Source of the DNA: Halieaceae bacterium UBA5085
GTDB lineage: Bacteria; Pseudomonadota; Gammaproteobacteria; Pseudomonadales; Halieaceae
DNA length: 5,160 nt
NCBI GenBank assembly: GCA_002414665.1
Contig: DIAF01000028.1
Span: 1-5,160, forward strand
Reading direction: 5' to 3'
The translations under genes were made by a program, and so were the position numbers. The notes under the pieces are model-generated. The model saw nothing but the letters and a program-made list of their open reading frames with translations, was not told the origin of the DNA and did no database searches. Below, one piece after another: positions 1 through 4,887 of this stretch; position 1 is the stretch's first letter, and the number at the start of each line of letters is the position of its first letter.

Positions 1-38
1 CGTGGCCCCAGGGGGCCGACTGACAATGGGTGTGACAT
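1..38 (-). CDS. N-terminus of an unidentified protein, cut by the left window edge
   Basis: Reading leftward from the ATG at 38-36 gives MSHPLSVGPLGP before the window ends. The case for a real start is the ribosome-binding site AAAGGAGGTG (42-51 on the minus strand), with five bases between GGAGG and the ATG, close to the ideal match to the 16S rRNA tail. The twelve visible residues are too few to assign a family. The gene is divergent from copA and has the same orientation as csrA, the DUF6573-like gene and the radC-like gene at the right end, so it may belong to the same backbone, with the copper genes lying between. The alternative is a chance purine run before a chance ATG; the quality of the site makes this less likely. 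Confidence 0.5.
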   Translation of the reverse strand, partial: MSHPLSVGPLGP

Positions 39-41
39 AAA

Positions 42-51
42 CACCTCCTTT
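42..51 (-). promoter_or_regulatory. Strong Shine-Dalgarno for the left-edge gene
   Basis: AAAGGAGGTG on the minus strand is almost fully complementary to the 3' end of 16S rRNA and sits five bases from the ATG at 38. A 5-bp dyad (GCGAC-GAACT-GTCGC, 59-73) lies just upstream and could fold in the leader. No convincing -10/-35 pair was found upstream. Confidence 0.5.
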
Positions 52-100
52 GAGTTGAGCGACGAACTGTCGCGATGTGGATGAAAACGTTGCCCGGACG

Positions 101-124
101 GTTCCCAGGCCAGGCCTGGAGAAC
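101..124. repeat. Near-perfect 24-bp palindrome made of three abutting CCWGG sites
   Basis: CCAGGCC-A-GGCCTGG (105-119) has perfect 7-bp arms around one base. It extends outward by GTTC (101-104) and GAAC (121-124) if the A at 120 is bulged. The core consists of CCAGG, CCAGG and CCTGG end to end. With a one-base centre it looks more like a dimeric protein-binding site than an RNA hairpin. It lies about 65 bp upstream of the left-edge gene start, where an operator could sit. Confidence 0.45.
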
Positions 125-186
125 GCGCCGGAAGCAACGAGGGGGGTTGATGGAAAGCACCGACCGGAGTCGATGGCGTGGAGAAT

Positions 187-227
187 GGACTGACGACCTT
201 GGGGTCGGTGTGCGCCGAGTGCAGTCC
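187..227. repeat. Nested inverted repeats (possible two-tier stem-loop)
   Basis: Outer arms are GGACTG (187-192) and CAGTCC (222-227). Inside lies a 5-bp hairpin, CGACC (194-198), TTGG loop, GGTCG (203-207). An alternative pairing uses GTGCG (210-214) with CGCAC (232-236). The nesting could form an RNA structure or a cruciform; no function is established. Confidence 0.35.
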
Positions 228-278
228 TGGACGCACGGGCCCGTTGTGACCAAACGGTCGAGGGCGGGCGCCCTCTGT

Positions 279-297
279 GCCACTGATCCGCAGTGGC
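279..297. repeat. 7-bp perfect hairpin
   Basis: GCCACTG (279-285) and CAGTGGC (291-297) flank a five-base loop, ATCCG. No T-run follows on either strand, so it is not a typical intrinsic terminator. It belongs to the dyad cluster that fills 100-435. Confidence 0.45.
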
Positions 298-394
298 CAC
301 GGGTAATTCTGTCTACTGTGGGTATTTTAGGAACCCGTCACGCGCGCGTCCTGCCGAAAATCCGCCTGGCCGCGGCGTACTTTCGGGGCTCGGA

Positions 395-435
395 GCCCTC
401 GTCACTACCCCGCTGCGCTCTGTAGTGACGAGGGC
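395..435. repeat. Perfect 14-bp inverted repeat with 13-bp spacer
   Basis: GCCCTCGTCACTAC (395-408) pairs base for base with GTAGTGACGAGGGC (422-435) around a GC-rich 13-base spacer. It is the longest perfect dyad I found in the window. A second dyad, GGGCTC-G-GAGCCC (386-398), overlaps its left arm, so the two folds would be mutually exclusive. There is no T-run on either side, which argues against a simple terminator. It may be a protein-binding dyad, a transfer or replication hairpin, or a REP-like element. Confidence 0.6.
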
Positions 436-653
436 GCACATCCACAGACGTCGATCAGTGCAACCCATGCATGCGCGCTGAACGCGACCGCGACAGAAGA
501 TTCACCCGGTTCATGAGATGGCTGGCGCCGGCTTTTAGCGTGCCACTGCGGCCCATAGGGCGGCTGGGAGAGCTACGCACACCCAGATTACGACCGGGAC
601 GGGGTCGACGGCCCGCCGAACCCGCACTTTGCGAAACAAGTCGCCGTCAGGCC

Positions 654-684
654 TTGACCTTCCTATCGTTGGAAACTTTAGGAT
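654..684 (+). promoter_or_regulatory. CueR-dependent copA promoter with 19-bp spacer
   Basis: The -35 element is TTGACC (654-659) and the -10 is TAGGAT (679-684). The 19-bp gap is the over-long spacer typical of promoters activated by MerR-family regulators. Within it, CCTTCC (658-663) and GGAA (671-674) form the imperfect dyad, seven bases apart, as in the E. coli copA promoter (TTGACC-TTCC-N7-GGAA). Transcription would start near 691, giving a leader of about 27 nt before the copA ATG. The regulator is encoded in the same cluster. Promoter class comes from motif matching; the exact start site is inferred. Confidence 0.85.
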
Positions 685-717
685 TGGCCATACCACAATC
701 ATTCAAGGGGTAGTTCA

Positions 718-3273
718 ATGGCTTCCGTAGCCCACCAACAAGTCTCCAATTCATCCAGGTCCTCAGACAATCGTCTGGGCCTGCCGGTCGAAGGCATGAC
801 CTGTGCGTCGTGCGTGGGCCGTGTCGAGCGCGCGCTGAAAGCGGTTTCCGGTGTGCATACGGCCGTGGTCAATCTCGCCACCGAGCGCGCCGACATCACT
901 TTTACCGGCTCTGCCGATCCGCAGGCGGCTGTACACGCCATCGAGAGCGCTGGCTACACCGTCCCAACCGAAATCACCGAGCTGGCGATTGAGGGCATGA
1001 CCTGCGCGTCCTGCGTGGGCCGGGTCGAAAGAGCGCTCGGACAAATCCCGGGCGTACTCGAAGCCACTGTCAACCTGGCGACCGAGCGTGCGTGGGTGCG
1101 TCATCTTGCCGGTACCGTCTATGCGGCCGATCTTGAAGCGGCGGTTGAGCAGGCGGGTTACACGTCCCGCCGCCTGTCCGCCGAAACGGCGAATGTGGGC
1201 GATCAGGACGCCGAGCGTCGTGAGGCCGAGGCCCGGGAGCTGAGGCGCGCTTTGCGCATAGCCGCCGTCCTCACCTTGCCGGTCTTCGTCCTCGAGATGG
1301 GCTCGCACCTGATTCCCGCCATGCATCATTGGGTGATCGGAGTCCTTGGGCAGCAGACAAGCTGGTATGTGCAGTTCGCGCTCGCCACCCTGGTGCTATT
1401 CGGTCCGGGCCTACGTTTCTTTAGCAAGGGCGTACCTGCATTGCTGCGCGCCGCCCCCGACATGAACTCGCTGGTTGCGATCGGCACCGCAGCGGCTTAC
1501 GGCTATTCAGTGGTCGCGACCTTCGCCCCCGGCGTGCTACCACCAGGCACCGCCAATGTCTACTTCGAGGCCGCTGTGGTCATCGTGACCTTGATCCTGC
1601 TCGGGCGCTCGCTGGAGGCGCGCGCCAAAGGAAGAACTTCGCAGGCGATCAAACGGCTCATCGGACTTCAGGCGAGGACAGCGCGCGTTCAGCGCAACGG
1701 CGAAACAGTCGAGATGGCGCTCGATGAGGTGACCACCGGTGACGTCGTGCTGGTTCGTCCGGGTGAGAAGATCCCGGTCGACGGCGAAGTTGTCGAAGGT
1801 GCCTCCTACGTAGACGAGAGCATGATCACCGGTGAGCCGGTGCCCGTGTCGAAGAATGTGGGCGCCGAAGTCGTCGGCGGCACAATTAACACGACGGGCG
1901 CTTTCAGTTTCCGCGTGACCGGGGTCGGCGCCGATACGGTGCTCGCCCAGATCATCCGCCTCGTCGAGCAAGCGCAGGGTTCCAAGCTGCCAATCCAGGC
2001 GCTGGTCGACAAGGTGACCATGTGGTTCGTCCCGGCGGTGATGGCAGCCGCGGCGCTGACCTTTCTGGTGTGGCTGGTCTTCGGGCCAGACCCGGCACTG
2101 ACCTTCGCGCTCGTGAATGCGGTCGCGGTTCTTATCGTCGCCTGCCCCTGCGCCATGGGGCTGGCCACGCCGACCTCGATCATGGTCGGTACAGGGCGCG
2201 CAGCGGAGCTCGGCATTCTCTTCCGCAAGGGCGAAGCCCTGCAGGCACTGCGGGATGTGAGCGTCATCGCGCTCGACAAGACCGGCACGCTGACCAAAGG
2301 GCGTCCCGAGCTGACCGACTTGGTCCCCGCCGAGGGTTTCGAATACAACGAGGTGCTCGCTCTGGTCGCCGCGGTCGAGTCCCGCTCCGAGCACCCGATC
2401 GCCGAGGCGATCGTCGCCGCCGCCAAGCAGCTGGGGCTCACATTTGCACGCATCGAAGGCTTCGACGCCACACCGGGCCTCGGCGTGTCGGCCAGAGTCG
2501 CCGGTCGCGCCGTCGCCGTCGGCGCGGATCGGTTCCTGACGCAGCTAGGTCTCGATGTGGCAAGTTTCCTGCCCGACGCCCAGCGTCTGGGCGAGCAAGG
2601 CAAGAGTCCGCTCTACGCCGCGATCGACGGCCGTTTAGCGGCGGTGATCGCGGTCGCCGATCCGATCAAGGAGACGACGCCCGAGGCGATCAAGGCGTTG
2701 CACGCGCTGGGCCTCAAGGTCGCAATGATCACCGGCGACAACGCGGCCACGGCCGCGGCGATCGCCAGGCAGCTCGGCATCGATGAATTTGCAGCAGAGG
2801 TTTTGCCTGACGGCAAAGTCGAGGCGCTAAAGAAATTCCGGATCAATGGCGCACGTGTCGCTTTCGTGGGCGACGGTATCAACGACGCGCCGGCGCTCGC
2901 CTGGGCGGACGTTGGGATTGCCATCGGTACGGGAACTGATGTGGCGATCGAGACGGCCGATGTGGTGCTGATGTCGGACGACCTGCGTGGCGTGATGAAT
3001 GCCATCGCGCTCAGTCAGGCAACGATTCGCAATATCAAGCAGAACTTGTTCTGGGCCTTCGCCTACAATGCTGTGCTGATTCCAATCGCAGCGGGCGCGC
3101 TCTACCCGGTGAATGGCACGCTGCTTTCGCCAATCTTCGCGGCGGCTGCGATGGCGCTCTCCAGTGTCTTCGTGCTCGGCAATGCGCTGCGGCTCAAGCG
3201 CTTCCAGGCACCAGGGTCGGTTGAAAGGCGCACCGGTGTGCCCTTTACGCCCATGGAAACGTCGACGGTGTAG
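718..3273 (+). CDS. copA: Copper-exporting P1B-1-type ATPase CopA
   Basis: This 851-residue inner-membrane pump uses ATP to move Cu(I) out of the cytoplasm. Two N-terminal HMA domains carry GMTCASC, with cysteine pairs 29/32 and 96/99. An A-domain TGE lies at 371-373, a CPC transport motif at 476-478, the phosphorylated Asp520 in DKTGT, the N-domain HP at 559-560, TGDN at 672-675 and GDGIND at 718-723. Tyr783-Asn784 and Met812/Ser815-Ser816 in the last two membrane segments complete the P1B-1 (Cu+/Ag+) signature. About eight membrane segments can be placed (roughly 180-300, 435-485 and 775-825). AAGGGG (705-710) stands seven bases before the ATG. Length and motif order are normal for two-HMA CopA and the frame is intact. 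It is driven by the CueR-type promoter at 654-684 and followed by cueR after 41 bp. Confidence 0.96.
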   Translation: MASVAHQQVSNSSRSSDNRLGLPVEGMTCASCVGRVERALKAVSGVHTAVVNLATERADITFTGSADPQAAVHAIESAGYTVPTEITELAIEGMTCASCVGRVERALGQIPGVLEATVNLATERAWVRHLAGTVYAADLEAAVEQAGYTSRRLSAETANVGDQDAERREAEARELRRALRIAAVLTLPVFVLEMGSHLIPAMHHWVIGVLGQQTSWYVQFALATLVLFGPGLRFFSKGVPALLRAAPDMNSLVAIGTAAAYGYSVVATFAPGVLPPGTANVYFEAAVVIVTLILLGRSLEARAKGRTSQAIKRLIGLQARTARVQRNGETVEMALDEVTTGDVVLVRPGEKIPVDGEVVEGASYVDESMITGEPVPVSKNVGAEVVGGTINTTGAFSFRVTGVGADTVLAQIIRLVEQAQGSKLPIQALVDKVTMWFVPAVMAAAALTFLVWLVFGPDPALTFALVNAVAVLIVACPCAMGLATPTSIMVGTGRAAELGILFRKGEALQALRDVSVIALDKTGTLTKGRPELTDLVPAEGFEYNEVLALVAAVESRSEHPIAEAIVAAAKQLGLTFARIEGFDATPGLGVSARVAGRAVAVGADRFLTQLGLDVASFLPDAQRLGEQGKSPLYAAIDGRLAAVIAVADPIKETTPEAIKALHALGLKVAMITGDNAATAAAIARQLGIDEFAAEVLPDGKVEALKKFRINGARVAFVGDGINDAPALAWADVGIAIGTGTDVAIETADVVLMSDDLRGVMNAIALSQATIRNIKQNLFWAFAYNAVLIPIAAGALYPVNGTLLSPIFAAAAMALSSVFVLGNALRLKRFQAPGSVERRTGVPFTPMETSTV

Positions 3274-3314
3274 ACTGAGATCACGCGCTTTGTTATTCCC
3301 AGAAGGAGAGAACA

Positions 3315-3818
3315 ATGAATATCGGTCAAGCGGCTAGGGCGTCCGGCGTTTCAGCGAAAATGATTCGTTACTACGAAAAGATTGGCTTGATCCCGAACGC
3401 AACCCGTTCAGGTGCCGGCTATCGCACCTACAATTCGTCGGACGTGCATAGCCTCTACTTTATCCGTAGCGCGCGCGACCTCGGCTTTTCTGTCGAGAAG
3501 ATCATGAAACTTCTGGCCTTGTGGCGCGACCGTGACCGCGCGAGCGCCGACGTCAAGGATATGGCGCTCGCCCATGCCGCCGGTCTGAAGGCTAAGATTG
3601 CTGAACTGCAAGCCATGGTGCAAACACTAGAGTACTTGGCCAACCACTGTCACGGCAATGATCGCCCGGATTGCCCGATAATCGAAAATCTGGCTGAGCG
3701 AACCGCCGCAGTCGCAACAGAGCGTCGAGCAGGAGTGCAGAGCAAGGCGCCACTGTTTGGGACCGATACGCCGGCCTCGTCGCGAGATCGAGCCAGTACC
3801 GGCACTCGTAAGGCGTAG
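3315..3818 (+). CDS. cueR: MerR-family Cu(I)-sensing activator CueR
   Basis: The 167-residue protein starts with the MerR winged helix (NIGQAARASGVSAKMIRYYE, residues 2-21, then GYRTY at 35-39). A dimerisation helix follows, and the metal loop CHGNDRPDCPII has Cys112 and Cys120. Ser77 in the SADVK motif marks the branch that senses monovalent Cu+, Ag+ or Au+. All three residues have the same numbers as in E. coli CueR, so the alignment is ungapped. AAGGAG (3303-3308) lies six bases before the ATG. The gene is 41 bp after copA on the same strand, so it is probably cotranscribed and would raise its own level when copper is present. E. coli CueR is 135 residues; here a tail of about 32 residues, rich in Arg, Ala and Thr and without extra cysteines, follows the metal loop. 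Confidence 0.93.
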   Translation: MNIGQAARASGVSAKMIRYYEKIGLIPNATRSGAGYRTYNSSDVHSLYFIRSARDLGFSVEKIMKLLALWRDRDRASADVKDMALAHAAGLKAKIAELQAMVQTLEYLANHCHGNDRPDCPIIENLAERTAAVATERRAGVQSKAPLFGTDTPASSRDRASTGTRKA

Positions 3819-4018
3819 TGACCGTGAACATATCTACTCCGTCTTACCCAGACGAAGTCAGCGATTCTTGATAGTCGTCACCGCTCAGGTTCGCGTGAAC
3901 ACGAGTCCACAACTAGAGCAACCGTTCATTGTGAGGAAAAGATTCCGCCTCACACTGTGCGTGGGTCGCCCGGTCGTCACCTTTCGCATGCGCTGCATCA
4001 GCTGCGCTGTTGCTCCCG
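3819..4018. other. 200-bp gap between convergent cueR and csrA
   Basis: I see no gene here. It contains a weak dyad, CGTCT-TACCC-AGACG (3840-3854), just after cueR, and the hairpin at 3930-3954. Neither is followed by a T-run. As cueR and csrA converge here, terminators are expected, but none is canonical. If the copper genes are an insertion, the right-hand junction should lie in this stretch; no repeat shared with the left side was noticed by eye. Confidence 0.6.
3930..3954. repeat. 7-bp inverted repeat between convergent genes
   Basis: TGTGAGG (3930-3936) and CCTCACA (3948-3954) are perfect arms around 11 bases. It may serve as a weak bidirectional terminator for cueR and csrA, or be a protein-binding dyad. 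The missing T-runs keep this tentative. Confidence 0.35.
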
Positions 4019-4213
4019 TCAGCGCTTGCGCATCTGTGGGTCCAGCAGCGTGGCGTCAGCCTGGCGCGACACGAGTTCAGATCTCAGGACGGCGATGGCT
4101 TCGGGGGCGGTAATGCCCAGTCGGACCTGTCGACCATGAATCGCAAGAACTTCAACGACGATGTCATCGCCGATGAGGAGGGTCTGGCCAATGGATCGGG
4201 TAAGTATCAGCAT
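4019..4213 (-). CDS. csrA: CsrA/RsmA-family RNA-binding translational regulator
   Basis: The 64-residue protein reads MLILTRSIGQTLLIGDDI at the N-terminus, then QVRLGITAPEAIAV and LRSEL, a full CsrA fold of normal length. Leu4, Arg6 and Arg44, used for RNA contact in CsrA, are conserved. CsrA dimers bind GGA motifs in mRNA leaders, usually blocking ribosome access. Upstream ATGs exist in frame at 4267 and 4219, but GGAGG (4221-4225 on the minus strand) is seven bases from the ATG at 4213, only one from 4219, and the family begins with MLILTR, so 4213 is the start. It lies beside island-type genes rather than in a typical chromosomal csrA setting, so it is probably an accessory copy. Its own leader carries a CsrA-type hairpin. 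Confidence 0.93.
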   Translation of the reverse strand: MLILTRSIGQTLLIGDDIVVEVLAIHGRQVRLGITAPEAIAVLRSELVSRQADATLLDPQMRKR

Positions 4214-4216
4214 CTG

Positions 4217-4232
4217 CATTCCTCCATGAATG
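4217..4232 (-). promoter_or_regulatory. Predicted CsrA-binding hairpin over the csrA Shine-Dalgarno
   Basis: On the minus strand CATTC and GAATG form a perfect 5-bp stem around the six-base loop ATGGAG, followed by CAG and the csrA ATG. AUGGA fits the ANGGA core recognised by CsrA, and a GGA in a hexaloop is the favoured presentation. The GGAGG ribosome-binding site is inside this element, so bound CsrA would block its own translation. Structure and motif are seen directly; binding is inferred. Confidence 0.6.
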
Positions 4233-4243
4233 GCTGTCGGACG

Positions 4244-4249
4244 AGTATA
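4244..4249 (-). promoter_or_regulatory. Candidate -10 box for csrA, inside a dyad
   Basis: TATACT on the minus strand is one mismatch from the consensus and would start transcription near 4237, about 24 nt before the csrA ATG. It is centred in the inverted repeat GTCGG-N13-CCGAC (4236-4258), a possible operator. No good -35 hexamer is found 16-18 bp upstream, so an activator or alternative sigma factor may be involved, or the box may be fortuitous. Confidence 0.35.
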
Positions 4250-4316
4250 AGTGCCGACCGCGGACATGGCTGTACCGGGGACACATTTGATGAATTGTTA
4301 TTGCAGGGGAGAGGGT

Positions 4317-4361
4317 GCCGCTTTACCCAAGCGGCCAGGGAGATCGTTGCTGGAAGCAACG
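4317..4361 (-). repeat. Two tandem 7-bp hairpins after the DUF6573-like gene
   Basis: CGTTGCT-TCC-AGCAACG (4361 to 4345) and GCCGCTT-GGGTA-AAGCGGC (4335 to 4317) are both perfect on the minus strand. The first begins just after the stop codon at 4366. Neither has a U-tract, so they may be a Rho-assisted end, a 3' stabilising structure that limits read-through into csrA, or REP-like sequence. Confidence 0.45.
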
Positions 4362-4365
4362 GTGA

Positions 4366-4794
4366 TTAATCCTCATGCGGTTGCAGGATCGTGATGACCG
4401 GTTCGCCTTGATCACCAGGGCCCACGATCAGCTTCAGTGACACCTCGTCCGCGGTGGTGCTGACACCATCTCGTGGTACCCGGTAGAGACTGAAGGACAG
4501 CTGGTTGCCGCCGCGGGCGCTGCCGCGTATGGCCATGACGGCCATCACCAGCACATCCCAAAGCCGGCCGGTTGGATCCTGGCCGATCTGGCGCTGATTA
4601 TCCGTCACCTGCCAGGCGACGCAGTCCTCCCAGACCGCACGGGTCAGGGCCACCGGCCACTGAAAACCGGCCTCACTGGCCAGCGAACCCGCATCTACGA
4701 GTACGCCCTCCTCCAACGCCTGGGCACGCGTATAGCGCACAATGACGGGACCAAAGATGTCGTTCAGGGACGACGGGGGTTGATTGTCTTGCAT
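4366..4794 (-). CDS. DUF6573-like protein of unknown function
   Basis: The 142-residue protein has the N-terminal segment IFGPVIVRYTRAQALEEGVL (about residues 13-32), followed by DAGSLASEAGF, a Trp-rich stretch with WPVALTRAVWEDCV, and a C-terminal half of beta-like segments ending in LKLIVGPGDQGEPVITILQP. This pattern matches, from memory, the DUF6573 family, found mostly on plasmids, conjugative elements and phages, with no known activity. There is no signal peptide or membrane segment, so it is probably cytoplasmic. The ATG at 4794 is the only possible ATG start, since an in-frame stop lies at 4815-4813; AAAGGA (4804-4809) stands nine bases away. It lies 93 bp after the radC-like gene on the same strand and 152 bp before csrA. 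Its leader is rich in GGA. Confidence 0.8.
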   Translation of the reverse strand: MQDNQPPSSLNDIFGPVIVRYTRAQALEEGVLVDAGSLASEAGFQWPVALTRAVWEDCVAWQVTDNQRQIGQDPTGRLWDVLVMAVMAIRGSARGGNQLSFSLYRVPRDGVSTTADEVSLKLIVGPGDQGEPVITILQPHED

Positions 4795-4887
4795 AGGTCC
4801 ATTTCCTTTGTATTACAGAATGTCCGCAAGACAGACCTCCTTCCCTCCCGGGAAGCAGATCGCCTCCCGGGGGGTCGGTAGTGAGTG
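4795..4887 (-). promoter_or_regulatory. GGA-rich leader of the DUF6573-like gene, candidate CsrA target
   Basis: This 93-bp gap after the radC-like gene has seven GGA triplets on the minus strand. Two are AAGGA: one at 4808-4804 overlapping the ribosome-binding site, one at 4842-4838 about 34 nt upstream. A perfect 6-bp hairpin, CTTCCC-GGGA-GGGAAG (4855 to 4840), shows a GGA in its tetraloop. CCCGGGAGG occurs twice, about 18 bases apart. Several GGA sites, one in a loop and one on the Shine-Dalgarno, is how CsrA-repressed leaders are usually built. No promoter was identified, so the mRNA may continue from radC. Confidence 0.45.

Larger units (their letters stand above)
39..653. other. 615-bp gene-poor, inverted-repeat-rich region
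   Basis: No convincing gene was found. Open frames exist: 75-425 plus, which could also start at the ATG at 150 behind a G-run, and 471-713 plus, which runs through the copA promoter. They are Arg-rich, resemble no family I know, and lack the strong G/C third-position bias of copA. The region is dense in dyads: 59-73, 101-124, 161-172, 187-227, 235-244, 261-274, 279-297, 386-398 and 395-435. Its left part (79-231) has nine GGA triplets on the plus strand against two on the minus strand. It probably holds regulatory or structural DNA, perhaps a noncoding RNA or a replication or transfer site, or is decayed sequence. From 436 to 650 I see little beyond weak dyads. Confidence 0.6.

Noticed and set aside
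75..425. Plus-strand open frame of 116 codons, with an internal ATG at 150 after a G-run
   Set aside because: No recognisable family, Arg-rich composition, mixed third codon positions unlike copA, no good ribosome-binding site at 75, and it ends inside the 14-bp inverted repeat. The start at 150 is slightly better but still unsupported.
451..461. 11-mer TCGATCAGTGC shared with the radC-like gene (near 4961)
   Set aside because: A few 11-mer matches are expected by chance in 5 kb, and the second copy is ordinary coding sequence.
471..713. Plus-strand open frame of 80 codons
   Set aside because: It runs through the copA promoter, is Arg/Pro-rich like a chance frame in GC-rich DNA, and has no ribosome-binding site.
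788..1036. Near-identical repeat of the GMTCASCVGRVERAL segment in copA
   Set aside because: This is the normal duplication of HMA domains in two-domain CopA proteins; the DNA copies differ at synonymous sites, so it is not a recent repeat.
1537..2603. Long minus-strand open frames inside copA (1537-2394, 1806-2603)
   Set aside because: Antisense shadows of a strongly supported copA; long stop-free antisense frames are expected in GC-rich coding DNA.
3818..3871. Short frame after cueR ending in SYPDEVSDS, reminiscent of the start of some IS5-type transposases
   Set aside because: Only about eight residues resemble the family and nothing in the following frames continues the match, so a transposase remnant is not supported.
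3757..4113. Plus-strand open frame of 118 codons between cueR and csrA
   Set aside because: It overlaps the end of cueR and half of csrA on the other strand, has no family resemblance, and has biased shadow-like composition.
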